The notes beneath the pieces are model-generated. The model ran no database searches and was not told the DNA's origin. It worked only from the letters and a program-made list of their open reading frames with translations. A stretch of DNA of 64,000 bases from Thermomicrobium sp. CFH 73360 (GTDB lineage: Bacteria > Chloroflexota > Chloroflexia > Thermomicrobiales > Thermomicrobiaceae), in the NCBI RefSeq assembly GCF_023806465.1, contig NZ_JAMSLS010000001.1, positions 711,659-775,658 of the forward strand. The letters run 5' to 3'. Both the position numbers and the translations under genes were made by a program. Shown here piece after piece: positions 1 to 8,873 of the stretch (positions are counted from its first letter, which is position 1; every line of letters begins with the position of its first letter).

Positions 1-194
1 TCTCTTTCCGAGAGTCGCTCGCCTTGTTCGGGTATCCGATTTCCGAGCCGTTCCGTGACCCCGCGACCGGGTTGACCGTGCAGTACTTCGAGCGCGCACG
101 TTTCGAGTACCATCCGGACAACCCAGAGCCGTACCGGGTGCTCCTGGGGCTTCTCGGCACCGATCTCGTACGGGCGAAAGGATGGATCCGGTGA
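1..194 (+). CDS. C-terminal end of a secreted repeat protein (5' truncated)
   Basis: An open frame runs from the window edge to TGA at 192-194 and gives about 63 residues. It contains [10 protein letters not shown], then [13 protein letters not shown], and ends [14 protein letters not shown]. The same repeat occurs twice in the glycosidase-like protein at 54209-55993, so this is the last repeat of a paralogous extracytoplasmic protein. The FGYPIS segment resembles LGFP-type repeats, which are thought to bind cell-wall or surface material; that role is inference. Its stop overlaps the likely GTG start of aroQ (GTGA). Confidence 0.75.
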   Translation, partial: SFRESLALFGYPISEPFRDPATGLTVQYFERARFEYHPDNPEPYRVLLGLLGTDLVRAKGWIR

Positions 195-646
195 GCACTC
201 CCAAGCGGATCCTTGTGCTGCACGGACCAAACCTCAACTTGCTCGGCCGGCGCGAGCCTGGGATCTACGGGACGACAACGTTGGCAGAGATCGACCAACG
301 GCTCCGCGAACTCGCGGCAGCACACGGTTACGAGGTGATAACTGCCCAGTCGAACCACGAGGGAGAACTCATCGACCTGATCCAGCGCTACGGCTGGGAA
401 GTTGCGGGGATTGTACTGAATCCCGGCGCACTTACGCACTACAGCATCGCGTTACGGGATGCAGTAGCAGCCGTACCGGCCCCAACGGTCGAGGTACACC
501 TTTCCAACATCCACGCGCGGGAGCCGTTCCGGCACCATTCGGTCATCGCGCCGGTTGCAGTCGGGCAGATCTGTGGCTTCGGTCCGATGAGTTATGAACT
601 TGCGCTTTCCTACCTGATACGACGTGCGGAAGGAGCAGAAAAGTGA
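191..646 (+). CDS. aroQ: 3-dehydroquinate dehydratase, type II
   Basis: Shikimate pathway enzyme that dehydrates 3-dehydroquinate to 3-dehydroshikimate; the type II form is a cytosolic dodecamer. The family signatures appear in order: [17 protein letters not shown] with the catalytic Tyr, [21 protein letters not shown], and [15 protein letters not shown] with the catalytic His. At 151 residues it has the normal family length. I prefer GTG at 191 (AAAGGA 8-9 nt upstream and a 4-base overlap with the previous stop) over the in-frame ATG at 182. It overlaps the next gene by GTGA and heads a tight operon. Confidence 0.95.
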   Translation: MSTPKRILVLHGPNLNLLGRREPGIYGTTTLAEIDQRLRELAAAHGYEVITAQSNHEGELIDLIQRYGWEVAGIVLNPGALTHYSIALRDAVAAVPAPTVEVHLSNIHAREPFRHHSVIAPVAVGQICGFGPMSYELALSYLIRRAEGAEK

Positions 647-1746
647 ACACCGAGACGCGGCTCGCGCGGCTTCGCGAGCGGCTCCGCGAGCAGGAACTCG
701 ATGCAATCGTCATCACGCACCCCTCGAACCGTTTCTGGCTGAGTGGCTTTACTGGTGAGGATATTCCCCCGAACGAATCGGCGGGACACCTCGTGATCAG
801 CCAGCACGAAGCGATCTTAGTGACCAGCCGCCTCAACAGCACCCTCGCGCAACAGGAAGCACATGGCTTCCGCATCTTCGATCGGGAGCGGGACTTCGCC
901 CGCGGCGATGCGACAGTGCTGCAGGAACTGGGTGCCCGCCGCATCGGCTTTGAAGACCGTGCCATTCTCTACCGCGACGTTCGCGTCCTGGAAGAAACGC
1001 TCGGCCAAGACGTTGAGCTGGTTCCCGTCGGCTCCCTCGTGGATGACTTGCGTGCGATCAAGACGGCAGACGAACTGGAACGGATCAGACAGGCGCAAGC
1101 AATCACCGACACCGCTCTTGAGGCCGTCCTTGCCGACCTCCGCCCCGGATTGACGGAGCGCGAGGTTGCCCTCCGGTTGGAACGAGCACTGATGGAGGCC
1201 GGTGCGGACGGCACAGCATTTCCCATTGCGGTGGCGTCTGGCCCACACGGTGCGTTGCCACACTATCGGCCCACGCAACGGCCGATCGGGGTGGGGGAGC
1301 CGATCGTCATTGACATGGGCGCCGTCGTCGGCGGCTACTGCGCCGACCTCACCCGCACTGTCTGGCTCGGTACGGCGGATGACCAGTTAGAACAGATCTT
1401 CGCAATCGTTCTCGCGGCAATTGAGGCGGCTGAGGAGGGTATCCGACCCGGCATGACTGGTCGCGAGGCCGACGCGTTGGCCCGGGAAGTGATCGTGGGC
1501 GCGGGATACGGCGACGCGTTCACCCACTCGCTGGGTCACGGTGTTGGCGTCCGCGTCCACGAGGCACCGTCGCTCTCACCGGCGGCAGATCACGTCCTCG
1601 AGCCAGGTCATGTCGTAACGATTGAGCCGGGCATTTACCTCCCCGGATGGGGTGGTGTCCGGATCGAAGACCTCGTGGTGATCCGTGAGCAGGGGATCGA
1701 GGTCTTGACGCGGACACCGAAGCGTCTCACTTTGCCAGGAGGATGA
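643..1746 (+). CDS. M24 family aminopeptidase (Xaa-Pro dipeptidase-like)
   Basis: Cytosolic metallopeptidase of the pita-bread fold that releases N-terminal residues before proline; 367 residues. An N-terminal creatinase-like domain (about 1-130) precedes the catalytic domain. Metal ligands are visible in [17 protein letters not shown] (Asp, Asp), [13 protein letters not shown] (His), TIEPGIYL (Glu) and GVRIEDLV (Glu). It starts at GTG 643, overlapping the aroQ stop as GTGA, which suggests translational coupling. The order M24 peptidase then efp is conserved in many bacteria. Whether the substrate is Xaa-Pro dipeptides or longer peptides cannot be told from sequence. Confidence 0.92.
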   Translation: MNTETRLARLRERLREQELDAIVITHPSNRFWLSGFTGEDIPPNESAGHLVISQHEAILVTSRLNSTLAQQEAHGFRIFDRERDFARGDATVLQELGARRIGFEDRAILYRDVRVLEETLGQDVELVPVGSLVDDLRAIKTADELERIRQAQAITDTALEAVLADLRPGLTEREVALRLERALMEAGADGTAFPIAVASGPHGALPHYRPTQRPIGVGEPIVIDMGAVVGGYCADLTRTVWLGTADDQLEQIFAIVLAAIEAAEEGIRPGMTGREADALAREVIVGAGYGDAFTHSLGHGVGVRVHEAPSLSPAADHVLEPGHVVTIEPGIYLPGWGGVRIEDLVVIREQGIEVLTRTPKRLTLPGG

Positions 1747-1774
1747 AGCCTCGTCCCTGATGGAGAGACGACCG

Positions 1775-1780
1775 TATACT
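1775..1780 (+). promoter_or_regulatory. possible -10 element before efp
   Basis: TATACT lies in the 82-base gap between the M24 peptidase and efp, 49 bases before the efp start. No convincing -35 box sits 16-18 bases upstream, so this is only a weak candidate for an internal promoter giving efp-accB-xseAB expression of its own. Confidence 0.25.
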
Positions 1781-1828
1781 GTTGCGATAAGGGATGGATC
1801 ACAACAGACGCAGTAGGGGGAACTCTGC

Positions 1829-2389
1829 ATGATCGAGACGGGAGATCTGCGCAAAGGACTGACGTTGCTGATCGACGGAGACCTGGTACGCGTCCTGGAT
1901 TACCAGCACGTCAAGATGGGACGCGGGAGCGCCTTCGTCCGCCTGACCCTTAAAAATCTGCGCACCGGTGCCACGACCACTACCACGGTTCAAGCCGGCT
2001 CACGCTTTGAGCTGGCTCCACTTGAGCGGCACCGCGTCCAGTTCCTCTACGAGGACAGCGGCCAGTACCACTTCATGGACACTGAGACGTTCGAGCAGTT
2101 TGCAGTCGATCGCGAAGCGCTCGGCGATGCCGTCAACTACCTCAAGGAAGGGCTCCAACTTGACCTCCTCACCTACGAGGGGCAACCAGTCGAGGTGGAA
2201 CTGCCCGTCACGGTTGACCTCAAGGTCATCGATACGCCACCGGGTGTGCGTGGGGACACGCAGTCAGGTGGCGGCAAGCCAGCAACGCTGGAGACGGGAC
2301 TGGTCGTGACCGTCCCCTTCTTCGTCGAAGTCGGCGATGTCGTCCGTGTCGATACGCGCACTGGCGAGTACATTGAGCGAGTGAGCTAG
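1829..2389 (+). CDS. efp: elongation factor P
   Basis: Translation factor that binds between the P and E sites and relieves ribosome stalling at polyproline stretches; 186 residues, normal length, with the three beta-barrel domains. N-terminal KOW-like part begins [20 protein letters not shown]-terminal part ends [11 protein letters not shown]. The loop that reaches the peptidyl-transferase centre reads [10 protein letters not shown], so the tip residue is Arg32 rather than the Lys modified by EpmA. Arg-tip EF-P is rhamnosylated by EarP in some proteobacteria; whether this one is modified is unknown. A GGGGGA ribosome site lies about 9 nt upstream. accB follows after 2 bases. Confidence 0.96.
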   Translation: MIETGDLRKGLTLLIDGDLVRVLDYQHVKMGRGSAFVRLTLKNLRTGATTTTTVQAGSRFELAPLERHRVQFLYEDSGQYHFMDTETFEQFAVDREALGDAVNYLKEGLQLDLLTYEGQPVEVELPVTVDLKVIDTPPGVRGDTQSGGGKPATLETGLVVTVPFFVEVGDVVRVDTRTGEYIERVS

Positions 2390-2391
2390 CA

Positions 2392-2871
2392 ATGGCCGAA
2401 AGCCCACAATTGGAGTCAGCCTCCAGTCAGAACTACACGGCGCTGACACGGGTGGTACGCGAACTTGTCGAGGTGATGCGTCGCGCTGGACTCCAGCGAC
2501 TCGAGGTGGTCCAGGGCGACCTCCGAATTACTCTTGAGTCGGCTCAAGTGACCTCGGCCGCCTTAACCACCACGAGCGTAGTTACCACCCCCGTCATAGC
2601 GCTGACGCCAGAAGTGCCCCCAACCGAGGAGCTTGAGACAATCACTGCACCGATGGTTGGCACCTTTTATGCTGCACCACGCCCTGGCGCTGATCCATTC
2701 GTCCGGATCGGGGATCATGTGGAACCAGGGCAGGTCGTAGCGATCATCGAAGCGATGAAAGTGATGAACGAGATCGTCGCCGACCGTGCGGGTACCATCG
2801 TCGAGATTCTCGTCGAGAACGGGCAACCGGTAGAATACGGACAGCCACTCATGCGTCTACGACCGGACTGA
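2392..2871 (+). CDS. accB: biotin carboxyl carrier protein of acetyl-CoA carboxylase
   Basis: Carries the carboxybiotin between biotin carboxylase and carboxyltransferase in malonyl-CoA synthesis; 159 residues. The C-terminal biotinyl domain (about 85-159) contains the biotin-accepting EAMKVMNE motif. The N-terminal third forms the usual helix ([17 protein letters not shown]) followed by a Thr/Val/Pro-rich linker. It starts 2 bases after the efp stop, the common efp-accB pairing. The partner accC is not adjacent here; xseA follows instead. Confidence 0.95.
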   Translation: MAESPQLESASSQNYTALTRVVRELVEVMRRAGLQRLEVVQGDLRITLESAQVTSAALTTTSVVTTPVIALTPEVPPTEELETITAPMVGTFYAAPRPGADPFVRIGDHVEPGQVVAIIEAMKVMNEIVADRAGTIVEILVENGQPVEYGQPLMRLRPD

Positions 2872-2886
2872 CGCCAGGAGGAGAGC

Positions 2887-4134
2887 GTGCTCGGGAGTGA
2901 GACAATTGGCGTCGCTGAGCTGACGCAGCGGATCAAAGACCTCCTTGAGGCTCAGCCCGAGCTCCAGTTTGTGCGCGTGCGTGGCGAAATCACCAACGCT
3001 CGAACCTATGCGAGCGGACATTGGTACTTCAGCTTACGCGAGGGAGAAGTACAACTCCGCTGCGTGCTCTTCCGTAGTGCTGCCCAGTGGCTTCCATATC
3101 TGCCGCATGACGGTGACGAGGTCATCGCCACCGGCTCGATAGGCGTCTACGAGCGTGATGGGGTGTACCAGCTCTACGTCGACCACCTTGAACCACTGGG
3201 CGACGGTGCTTTGCGGCAGCAGTTGGAACTCTTAAAGCAAAAGCTGGAGCGTGAGGGGCTGTTTGACGAAGCACGCAAGCGCTCACTGCCACCGCTCCCG
3301 CGCTGTATCGCTGTGGTCACCTCACCGCACGGTGCAGTCTGGCACGACATCCAGAGTGTCCTCCGTCGTCGTTATCCCTACGTGCACCTGATCCTTGCCC
3401 CAGCGCGTGTCCAGGGTGACGGCGCAGTTGAGTCACTGGTTGCAGCACTCCAAGCCATCCAAGCCGATGGACGAGCACAGGTGGTTATCATCGCGCGCGG
3501 AGGCGGATCGCTAGAGGATCTTTGGGCCTTTAATGACGAACGGCTCGCCCGGACCGTCTTCGCTTGCCGCATACCCGTCGTCTCGGCGGTGGGGCACCAA
3601 ACTGACTGGACCATCTGTGACTACGTCGCTGACCTCCGTGCGCCGACCCCCTCGGCTGCCGCGGAGATCGTGACGCCATACGACCGCGCGACACTCCTCA
3701 GTTGGTTACACGGCTTCTCAGAGCGGCTTAACGAACAGATCGCTCGACGAGTCGAGGCATCCCGCGAGCACGTGAACCAGCTGGAACATCGGCTCCAGCG
3801 CGCCGCTCCGCGTCATCGCATGGACAACCTACGGCAACGTCTGGACCAGTCAGCACAGCGACTCGATCTCGCGATAACACATCACTTGCTTCGGGCGCGT
3901 AACCAGGTTCGCACACTCGCCCGGGAACTGGAACTCCTGAGTCCCTACGGTCCCCTCGAGCGTGGCTATCTCCTGGCTGAGGACATGGCCAGCGGTAACC
4001 TCGTCCGGTCGGCAAACCACGTGACGATCGGGCAACGGCTTCGACTCCACTTCAGCGACGGCACTGCTGAAACATCTGTACAGGCGGTACAGCCAAAGGG
4101 AACGGGAGGGGGATCACATGGCCGAGCACCGTGA
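2887..4134 (+). CDS. xseA: exodeoxyribonuclease VII large subunit
   Basis: Catalytic subunit of exonuclease VII, which degrades single-stranded DNA from both ends to oligonucleotides. The N-terminal OB-fold (about 5-100, FVRVRGEITNARTYASGHWYFSL) is followed by the catalytic region with TSPHGAVWHDI, VVIIARGGGSLEDLWAFND and SAVGHQTDWTICDYVADLRAPTPSAAAE, then a helical coiled-coil region. At 415 residues it is near the usual 400-460. The start is GTG 2887 with a strong AGGAGG ribosome site. It overlaps xseB by 17 bases, so the two subunits are coupled. Confidence 0.96.
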   Translation: MLGSETIGVAELTQRIKDLLEAQPELQFVRVRGEITNARTYASGHWYFSLREGEVQLRCVLFRSAAQWLPYLPHDGDEVIATGSIGVYERDGVYQLYVDHLEPLGDGALRQQLELLKQKLEREGLFDEARKRSLPPLPRCIAVVTSPHGAVWHDIQSVLRRRYPYVHLILAPARVQGDGAVESLVAALQAIQADGRAQVVIIARGGGSLEDLWAFNDERLARTVFACRIPVVSAVGHQTDWTICDYVADLRAPTPSAAAEIVTPYDRATLLSWLHGFSERLNEQIARRVEASREHVNQLEHRLQRAAPRHRMDNLRQRLDQSAQRLDLAITHHLLRARNQVRTLARELELLSPYGPLERGYLLAEDMASGNLVRSANHVTIGQRLRLHFSDGTAETSVQAVQPKGTGGGSHGRAP

Positions 4135-4411
4135 CGGCGCTGCTGTCCCGCCACATCCGATCGATCTCTTTGAAGCGATGGTGAGTGAGGTGGAGTTAAT
4201 TGTCCAAAAGCTCGAAGCCGGCGACCTCCCTCTGGCCGAAGCGATCCGCGAGTATCAGCGCGGGATTGAGCTCATTCGTCGCTGCAACGAAGTACTCGAT
4301 CAGGCCGAGCTCCAGATCTCGCAATTGCGGACCGGTTTCGTCGGATACGAAGGATCAGCGAACACCTTCGGGTTCCTCAACGGAGAGGACGAGGACCTCC
4401 CATTCTCGTGA
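4118..4411 (+). CDS. xseB: exodeoxyribonuclease VII small subunit
   Basis: Small helical subunit needed for exonuclease VII assembly; several copies bind one XseA. The family core is FEAMVSEVELIVQKLEAGDLPLAEAIREYQRGIELIRRCNEVLDQAE at about residues 14-60. At 97 residues it is slightly longer than usual because of a C-terminal tail ending NGEDEDLPFS. The start ATG at 4118 lies inside xseA and is preceded by GGGAGGGGGA. It is the last gene of the aroQ-xseB operon; no clear terminator hairpin follows. Confidence 0.95.
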   Translation: MAEHRDGAAVPPHPIDLFEAMVSEVELIVQKLEAGDLPLAEAIREYQRGIELIRRCNEVLDQAELQISQLRTGFVGYEGSANTFGFLNGEDEDLPFS

Positions 4412-6046
4412 AGGTTTCCCCCACCCTTTCCTCTCCACTACCACAATCCCGCCCCACCGGACTGAGTCGGCAGCGATGTCACTCTGTGGCCGATAGAGAT
4501 ACGGTCGTTCAATCGGACGTTGATGCCACGAGTTCCAGACACGCACATCCGCCAGGCACGAGCACTACTCATCTCGATCCAGTCCCAGAGGTGGCAAGAC
4601 GGAACACATTCTGTCGCCCTCCTGGCTGGGCCGGCGTTCTTCAGGGAGAGGAACTCCTTACCACGATCTGCTCCCGTGGTGAGCGTGACGACACGGCGCG
4701 ACATCACCACACCGCCACCCGGCCTTTCCTGACGTACCCCGGTTTCACAGAGCGAGGGTATGTCGGACAAGGCCAGCCATCGTCACCTCCTTGTCTGTTC
4801 ACCGCAACCTCCGGACCTCCGACCTCGCCAGCACCCTCGGTGCAAGGTGCAGCACATCGCTCGCCCGCGTCCCAGCGATTATCACGACGAATGTCGGCGG
4901 AGAGGCTCGGTATGCCAACGCACTCTGGCCGCTTTTTCGCCTGGTCATCGTGCCGGAATCGGCCACCACGACAACGCTCCTCACACTCCACCCTCCATGC
5001 CTACGCCATGACCAGCGAGACACGTCTCACTTCTCACCGGGAGGAACCCCACGCATTGGGGATGAAAATCGACGCCAGCACTGCGTCTCATCCCTGCCCG
5101 GAAGAACCCCAGGCCAGAGAATCCACCGTGACGCGCTGCGCCCAACACACCGCAATCGTTCGGGCGCTAGGCACACTCCCCTATGGGATGTGTCACGCGT
5201 GGTTCTGAGGTTGGGCGTTGACATCACACGCTGGTGTCCCTATTATCTTCTTTCCATTTCTTCCGCACAGTATGCAGAGCGCAAGAGGGAACAACGGAGC
5301 ACGGTGCATGCCGTACCCGACCCTCCTTCAGACGTCGCGCAGGACGTCCGGCGGGAGCTTACCCTGGCTTCCGAGAATCTGCAGTGATGGTGAAGACTCA
5401 ACCGCTCTCCTTCACGCCCCAATGCGACGAACAACGTACGACTCACCCTGACGTGCACGAGCATCAGCGGTCTCGTAGCAAGAAGCGATCGATGAGCGCG
5501 ATCGATCAAGCCCCGCATTACCCCATTCTCACGCCTGTAGCGAAACTAGACGGCCACGGCGTAGTCACCCGCTGCAGGGTCTCGCCCTACCGCAAGGAGC
5601 TCGCGACACAGAATGCTTGGGAGGCAGCAGAGGAAGCATCCTCGACCATTTCCCCAGTCCACACCTTCTGGTCTGGCGCTCCAAGGCTCCGTGCTCACTC
5701 CAGCGCGGACGAGCACTGACCACGCGTCGTCGCGCGTCTGACACTCCTTGGTTAGGCAACACCGGTCACGCTCGCGGGACGTGAAACATACCGCTCGGGC
5801 GGGCGGCAAAGCCCACTCGATGAAGCAGCCAGGACTCGGCAAAGGGAACCACACGGGTCGACTCCTCACGGTCCTGCATCACCCCGGACATTTTGGTCAG
5901 TCATTCTGGCCTGAACCTTCATCCTCATACGGTCCCCCTCTCTTCACTCATCACTGCCCCCGACTACCCGCACATCTGCCTGCTCGGCACCGCGCCCGAC
6001 ATCCCTCCCTAGGGGCAGCAACGACCCTCCGCCGAGAGGAGGACTC
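4412..6046. other. 1.6-kb gene-free island
   Basis: No frame here looks like a real protein. The long frames are rich in Arg, Ser, Pro, Thr and His, lack domains and have poor ribosome sites. A few short stretches read more naturally, for example VPAIITTNVGGEARYANALWPLF near 4880-4940, and may be remains of a decayed gene. The one clear signal is a near-consensus promoter at 5218-5246 that faces right and has no gene behind it for 800 bases. Confidence 0.5.
5218..5246 (+). promoter_or_regulatory. orphan sigma-70-type promoter
   Basis: TTGACA at 5218-5223, a 17-base spacer, then TATTAT at 5241-5246: six of six -35 bases and optimal spacing. Transcription would start near 5253. No ribosome site or coding frame of quality follows. 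It may drive a non-coding RNA, a long leader for the protease gene at 6047, or be a relic of a lost gene. Confidence 0.55.
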
Positions 6047-7966
6047 ATGACAGCGTCTCGTTGGATCCGTTCGACCATCGCACTTGCTCTTGCCCTGCAG
6101 CTCTTCGTCGCGGCCATCGCCGCGGCTCGTGCCGACGGGCCACCAGGCCGTTACATCGTCATGCTGGCCAGCAGTGAAACGAATGCGTTTGCCCCGCTCC
6201 GTCGCAGCCAGGTCCAGGAACTGGCTCGAGAAGTCGGTGCCCAGCCGGAACACGTCTACGACACTGTCCTGAACGGATTCGCGGGCCATCTCACCCCACG
6301 GCAAGTGCAACGGCTTCTCCAGACTGGCCGCGTCGCTGCCGTCTTGCCAGATGCGGAGACACACCTCGCGGCACAGACTATCCCTAGCGGTGTCCAACGG
6401 ATCGGCACGCTGGCGAACGCAACTGCCAAAATCGACGGTATCGATGATCCGCTCCCAATCGACATTGCAGTGCTGGATACTGGCATCGACCCCAGTCACC
6501 CCGATCTGAACGTCGTCGGGGGCTACGACTGCTCTGGCAGCGGCAGCTGGATCGATCGCCACGGGCACGGGACACACGTCGCCGGGATCATCGGCGCGCG
6601 GGACAACGGCATTGGTGTCGTTGGCGTCGCACCGGGAGCTCGCCTCTGGGCCGTCAAGGTCTTTGGAGACAACGGGACGGGCTATGTCTCTTGGCTGATC
6701 TGTGGACTCAATTGGGTCGCCAGCAACGCTAGCACGATCCGCGTCGCCAACTACAGCGGCGGTGCAAGTGGTACTGACACCCCAAACTGCGGCGGGACGA
6801 GCGATCCATTGCATCAGGCGGTCTGCCGAGTGGTCCAGGCTGGTGTCACGCTTGTCGTCGCAGCCGGGAACGACGGGCGTGACGCCAGTAACACCATTCC
6901 GGCTGCCTATCCCGAATCGATCACGGTCGGCGCAATTGTGGATACAGACGGGCAACCCGGTGGACTCGGCCCAAGTACAAGCTATGGGGCGGACGATACC
7001 CGCGCCTCATTCTCGAACTACGGAACCGCGGTTGATCTCTACGCCCCAGGTGTCTCAATCCTCTCCACCGTTCCCGGTGGCGGTTATCAGCGCTGGAGTG
7101 GCACCAGCATGGCCACACCGCACGTCACTGGAGCTGCGGCACTGTATCTCGTTCAGAACCCGGGCGCTTCTCCAGCACAGGTACATAGCTTCCTCACCTC
7201 CGTCGGCGAAGCTGGTTCATGGGACAGCTTCGGACAGCGGCTCGTGCGTGTCGACTGGAGTGAAGGTGGCTCAAGTGACAGTGGCTCCGGCGGCGGAACA
7301 ACACCCAACACGCGTGACGTCGCCATCGCTGGATTGAGCGTACCCAGCACGGTCACACTTGGGAGCAGCGTAACGATCCAGGTCACAGTACGCAACAAAG
7401 GAACGACGAGCGAGACAGTGACAGTGACCCTTTCAGCGAACGACAACATGGTTGAAACACCGCGCAGTCTCTCATTAGCTGCGGGCGCGAGCTCCACTGT
7501 GAGCTTTCGTTGGCAGCCAGCCAGTGCCGGCACCTATATCCTCCAGGCGACCGCCACAATTTCCGCCGAGGATGCCGATCCAAGCGATAACCAGCGGAGC
7601 GCAACCGTCACCGTCACTCAACAGGTTCGCGATGTCGCGATCACAGAACTCAGTGCGCCCTCTAGCCTCACTCGCGGTCAAAGCGCGAGGGTCACTGTCA
7701 CACTGGTGAATCTTGGGACGAGTAGCGTCAGCGTCACCGTTACCTTGACAGCTGATCCGCGCAATGCTGCGATGGGAACCGTCAGCAGCAAGGTCAGCCT
7801 CAGCCCCGGTCAAACCCGCACGATCAGCTTCACTTGGCGCACGAACAGCCGTACCGCCCCTGGAACGTACACACTGATCGCCTCCGCTCCGCTCAGCGAC
7901 GACGCCAATCCAGCCGACAACACCCGGACAACAACGATTACGGTCACGTCCACGCTCCGCCGCTGA
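6047..7966 (+). CDS. secreted subtilisin-family serine protease with two CARDB domains
   Basis: S8 endopeptidase of 639 residues. A signal peptide (1-30, ending AAARADG) is followed by an I9-type inhibitory prodomain (about 34-108, RYIVMLAS to AAVLPDAETH). The catalytic domain has Asp144 (AVLDTGIDPSHPD), His174 (HGHGTHVAGI), the oxyanion Asn275 (AAGNDG) and Ser354 (SGTSMATPHV). A Gly/Ser linker then leads to two CARDB-type beta-sandwich repeats, each beginning RDVAI (about 425 and 530). The start ATG has a good GAGAGGAGG site. It stands alone between gene-free stretches and is closed by a strong terminator, so it is probably a single-gene unit exporting a protein-degrading enzyme. Confidence 0.93.
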   Translation: MTASRWIRSTIALALALQLFVAAIAAARADGPPGRYIVMLASSETNAFAPLRRSQVQELAREVGAQPEHVYDTVLNGFAGHLTPRQVQRLLQTGRVAAVLPDAETHLAAQTIPSGVQRIGTLANATAKIDGIDDPLPIDIAVLDTGIDPSHPDLNVVGGYDCSGSGSWIDRHGHGTHVAGIIGARDNGIGVVGVAPGARLWAVKVFGDNGTGYVSWLICGLNWVASNASTIRVANYSGGASGTDTPNCGGTSDPLHQAVCRVVQAGVTLVVAAGNDGRDASNTIPAAYPESITVGAIVDTDGQPGGLGPSTSYGADDTRASFSNYGTAVDLYAPGVSILSTVPGGGYQRWSGTSMATPHVTGAAALYLVQNPGASPAQVHSFLTSVGEAGSWDSFGQRLVRVDWSEGGSSDSGSGGGTTPNTRDVAIAGLSVPSTVTLGSSVTIQVTVRNKGTTSETVTVTLSANDNMVETPRSLSLAAGASSTVSFRWQPASAGTYILQATATISAEDADPSDNQRSATVTVTQQVRDVAITELSAPSSLTRGQSARVTVTLVNLGTSSVSVTVTLTADPRNAAMGTVSSKVSLSPGQTRTISFTWRTNSRTAPGTYTLIASAPLSDDANPADNTRTTTITVTSTLRR

Positions 7967-7982
7967 ACCGCCGACACGACCT

Positions 7983-8026
7983 CACAGCGGGGTGGTCAGG
8001 AGCTTTCCGGTCACCCCGCTGTGTTT
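7983..8026 (+). terminator. intrinsic terminator after the subtilisin gene
   Basis: A perfect 12-bp inverted repeat (CACAGCGGGGTG at 7983-7994 with CACCCCGCTGTG at 8012-8023) and a 17-nt loop, followed by TTT, starting 17 bases after the stop codon. Confidence 0.8.
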
Positions 8027-8873
8027 CGCCTGGAACACTCCCGAGCGGTTCTTCTGTTCAAACGCTGCCATGTCGATGCGAAGAACTTTGTGAAGCAAAG
8101 AAGCCGGAACCTTCGCTTGTCGCTTCTGAGGAGGCTGCGCCCAGATCTCACAGGTTGCTTGCATCGAACGTTGTGATGATCACCTTTTGCCTTCTGGTGC
8201 TCCCTGTTGGCCATCAGACTTCACGAGAGGACGCGCACCTTGCCTCACCGAGTAGTGACACGGGCCAGTGCGCCCGGCTTCGCCAGATCGCGACACTTTT
8301 GCCTCGCCTACCGGCTCAAGCCACTGGAACTCGCCTCGAACATTCACACACTGGTTCACAAGTGCGTCCTTCGTCCAAAGTACATGATCCATTTTGTTCC
8401 ATCTCAGTGCTCCTACACCTCCTTCCTTCCCCAAAGAATCAGGTAATTCACCCTCCTTATACTCTGCTCCGTCACAACATTCGGTGACAAATTCTTTTAC
8501 CTGTGTTCTCCTCGGAGTGCTTGAGAGAAGCACGGCGCACCCCCCAAACGCGTGCCCTGTTCGTCAGCCGCGAAACTCGATGCCGACCAAGAGTCATCGC
8601 ACAGAACGTGCCGTTGTGTGAGAGAGCCCTATCGTGCGCTCGGTCGTCACTATGTCTCCTTGGCCCGCCTTCATTCCCTGACACAGGGGTTCTGTTGGAG
8701 AGAGCCTTCGAGGGTTGTTTCTGCTCTCTCAGCCATCCTTCACACGCTTGCTCCCGGATAGACCGGCCACTCCCGCCGCTCGACGTGCCGGGCAAGGCAT
8801 CGCCCTCTTGCGCCATACCTGCCGATCCGGTACGCTCGCGGTGACGGTAACGCATGAGTCAGCGGAGTGACCC
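8027..8873. other. gene-free stretch
   Basis: About 850 bases with no convincing coding frame on either strand. The frames present are short, Ser/Pro/Arg-rich and without ribosome sites. A TATACT lies at about 8458 with no matching -35 box. I see no repeats or RNA motifs. Confidence 0.4.

Noticed and set aside
5037..5125. CRISPR-like pair: GAGGAACCCCACGCATTGGGG and GAAGAACCCCAGG, 60 bases apart
   Set aside because: The spacing suits a type I array, but the second copy matches over only about ten bases and there is no third; no cas genes are near.
4408..5208. 266-codon open frame after xseB
   Set aside because: Arg/Ser/Pro/His-rich, no domain, no ribosome site; typical of a non-coding high-GC frame.
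5783..5850. GAAACATACCGC, similar to an RNase P motif
   Set aside because: The other conserved RNase P segments (such as GAGGAAAGTCC) are absent nearby.
5951..6955. 334-codon minus-strand frame
   Set aside because: Lies opposite the subtilisin gene and has no domain; a shadow of that gene.
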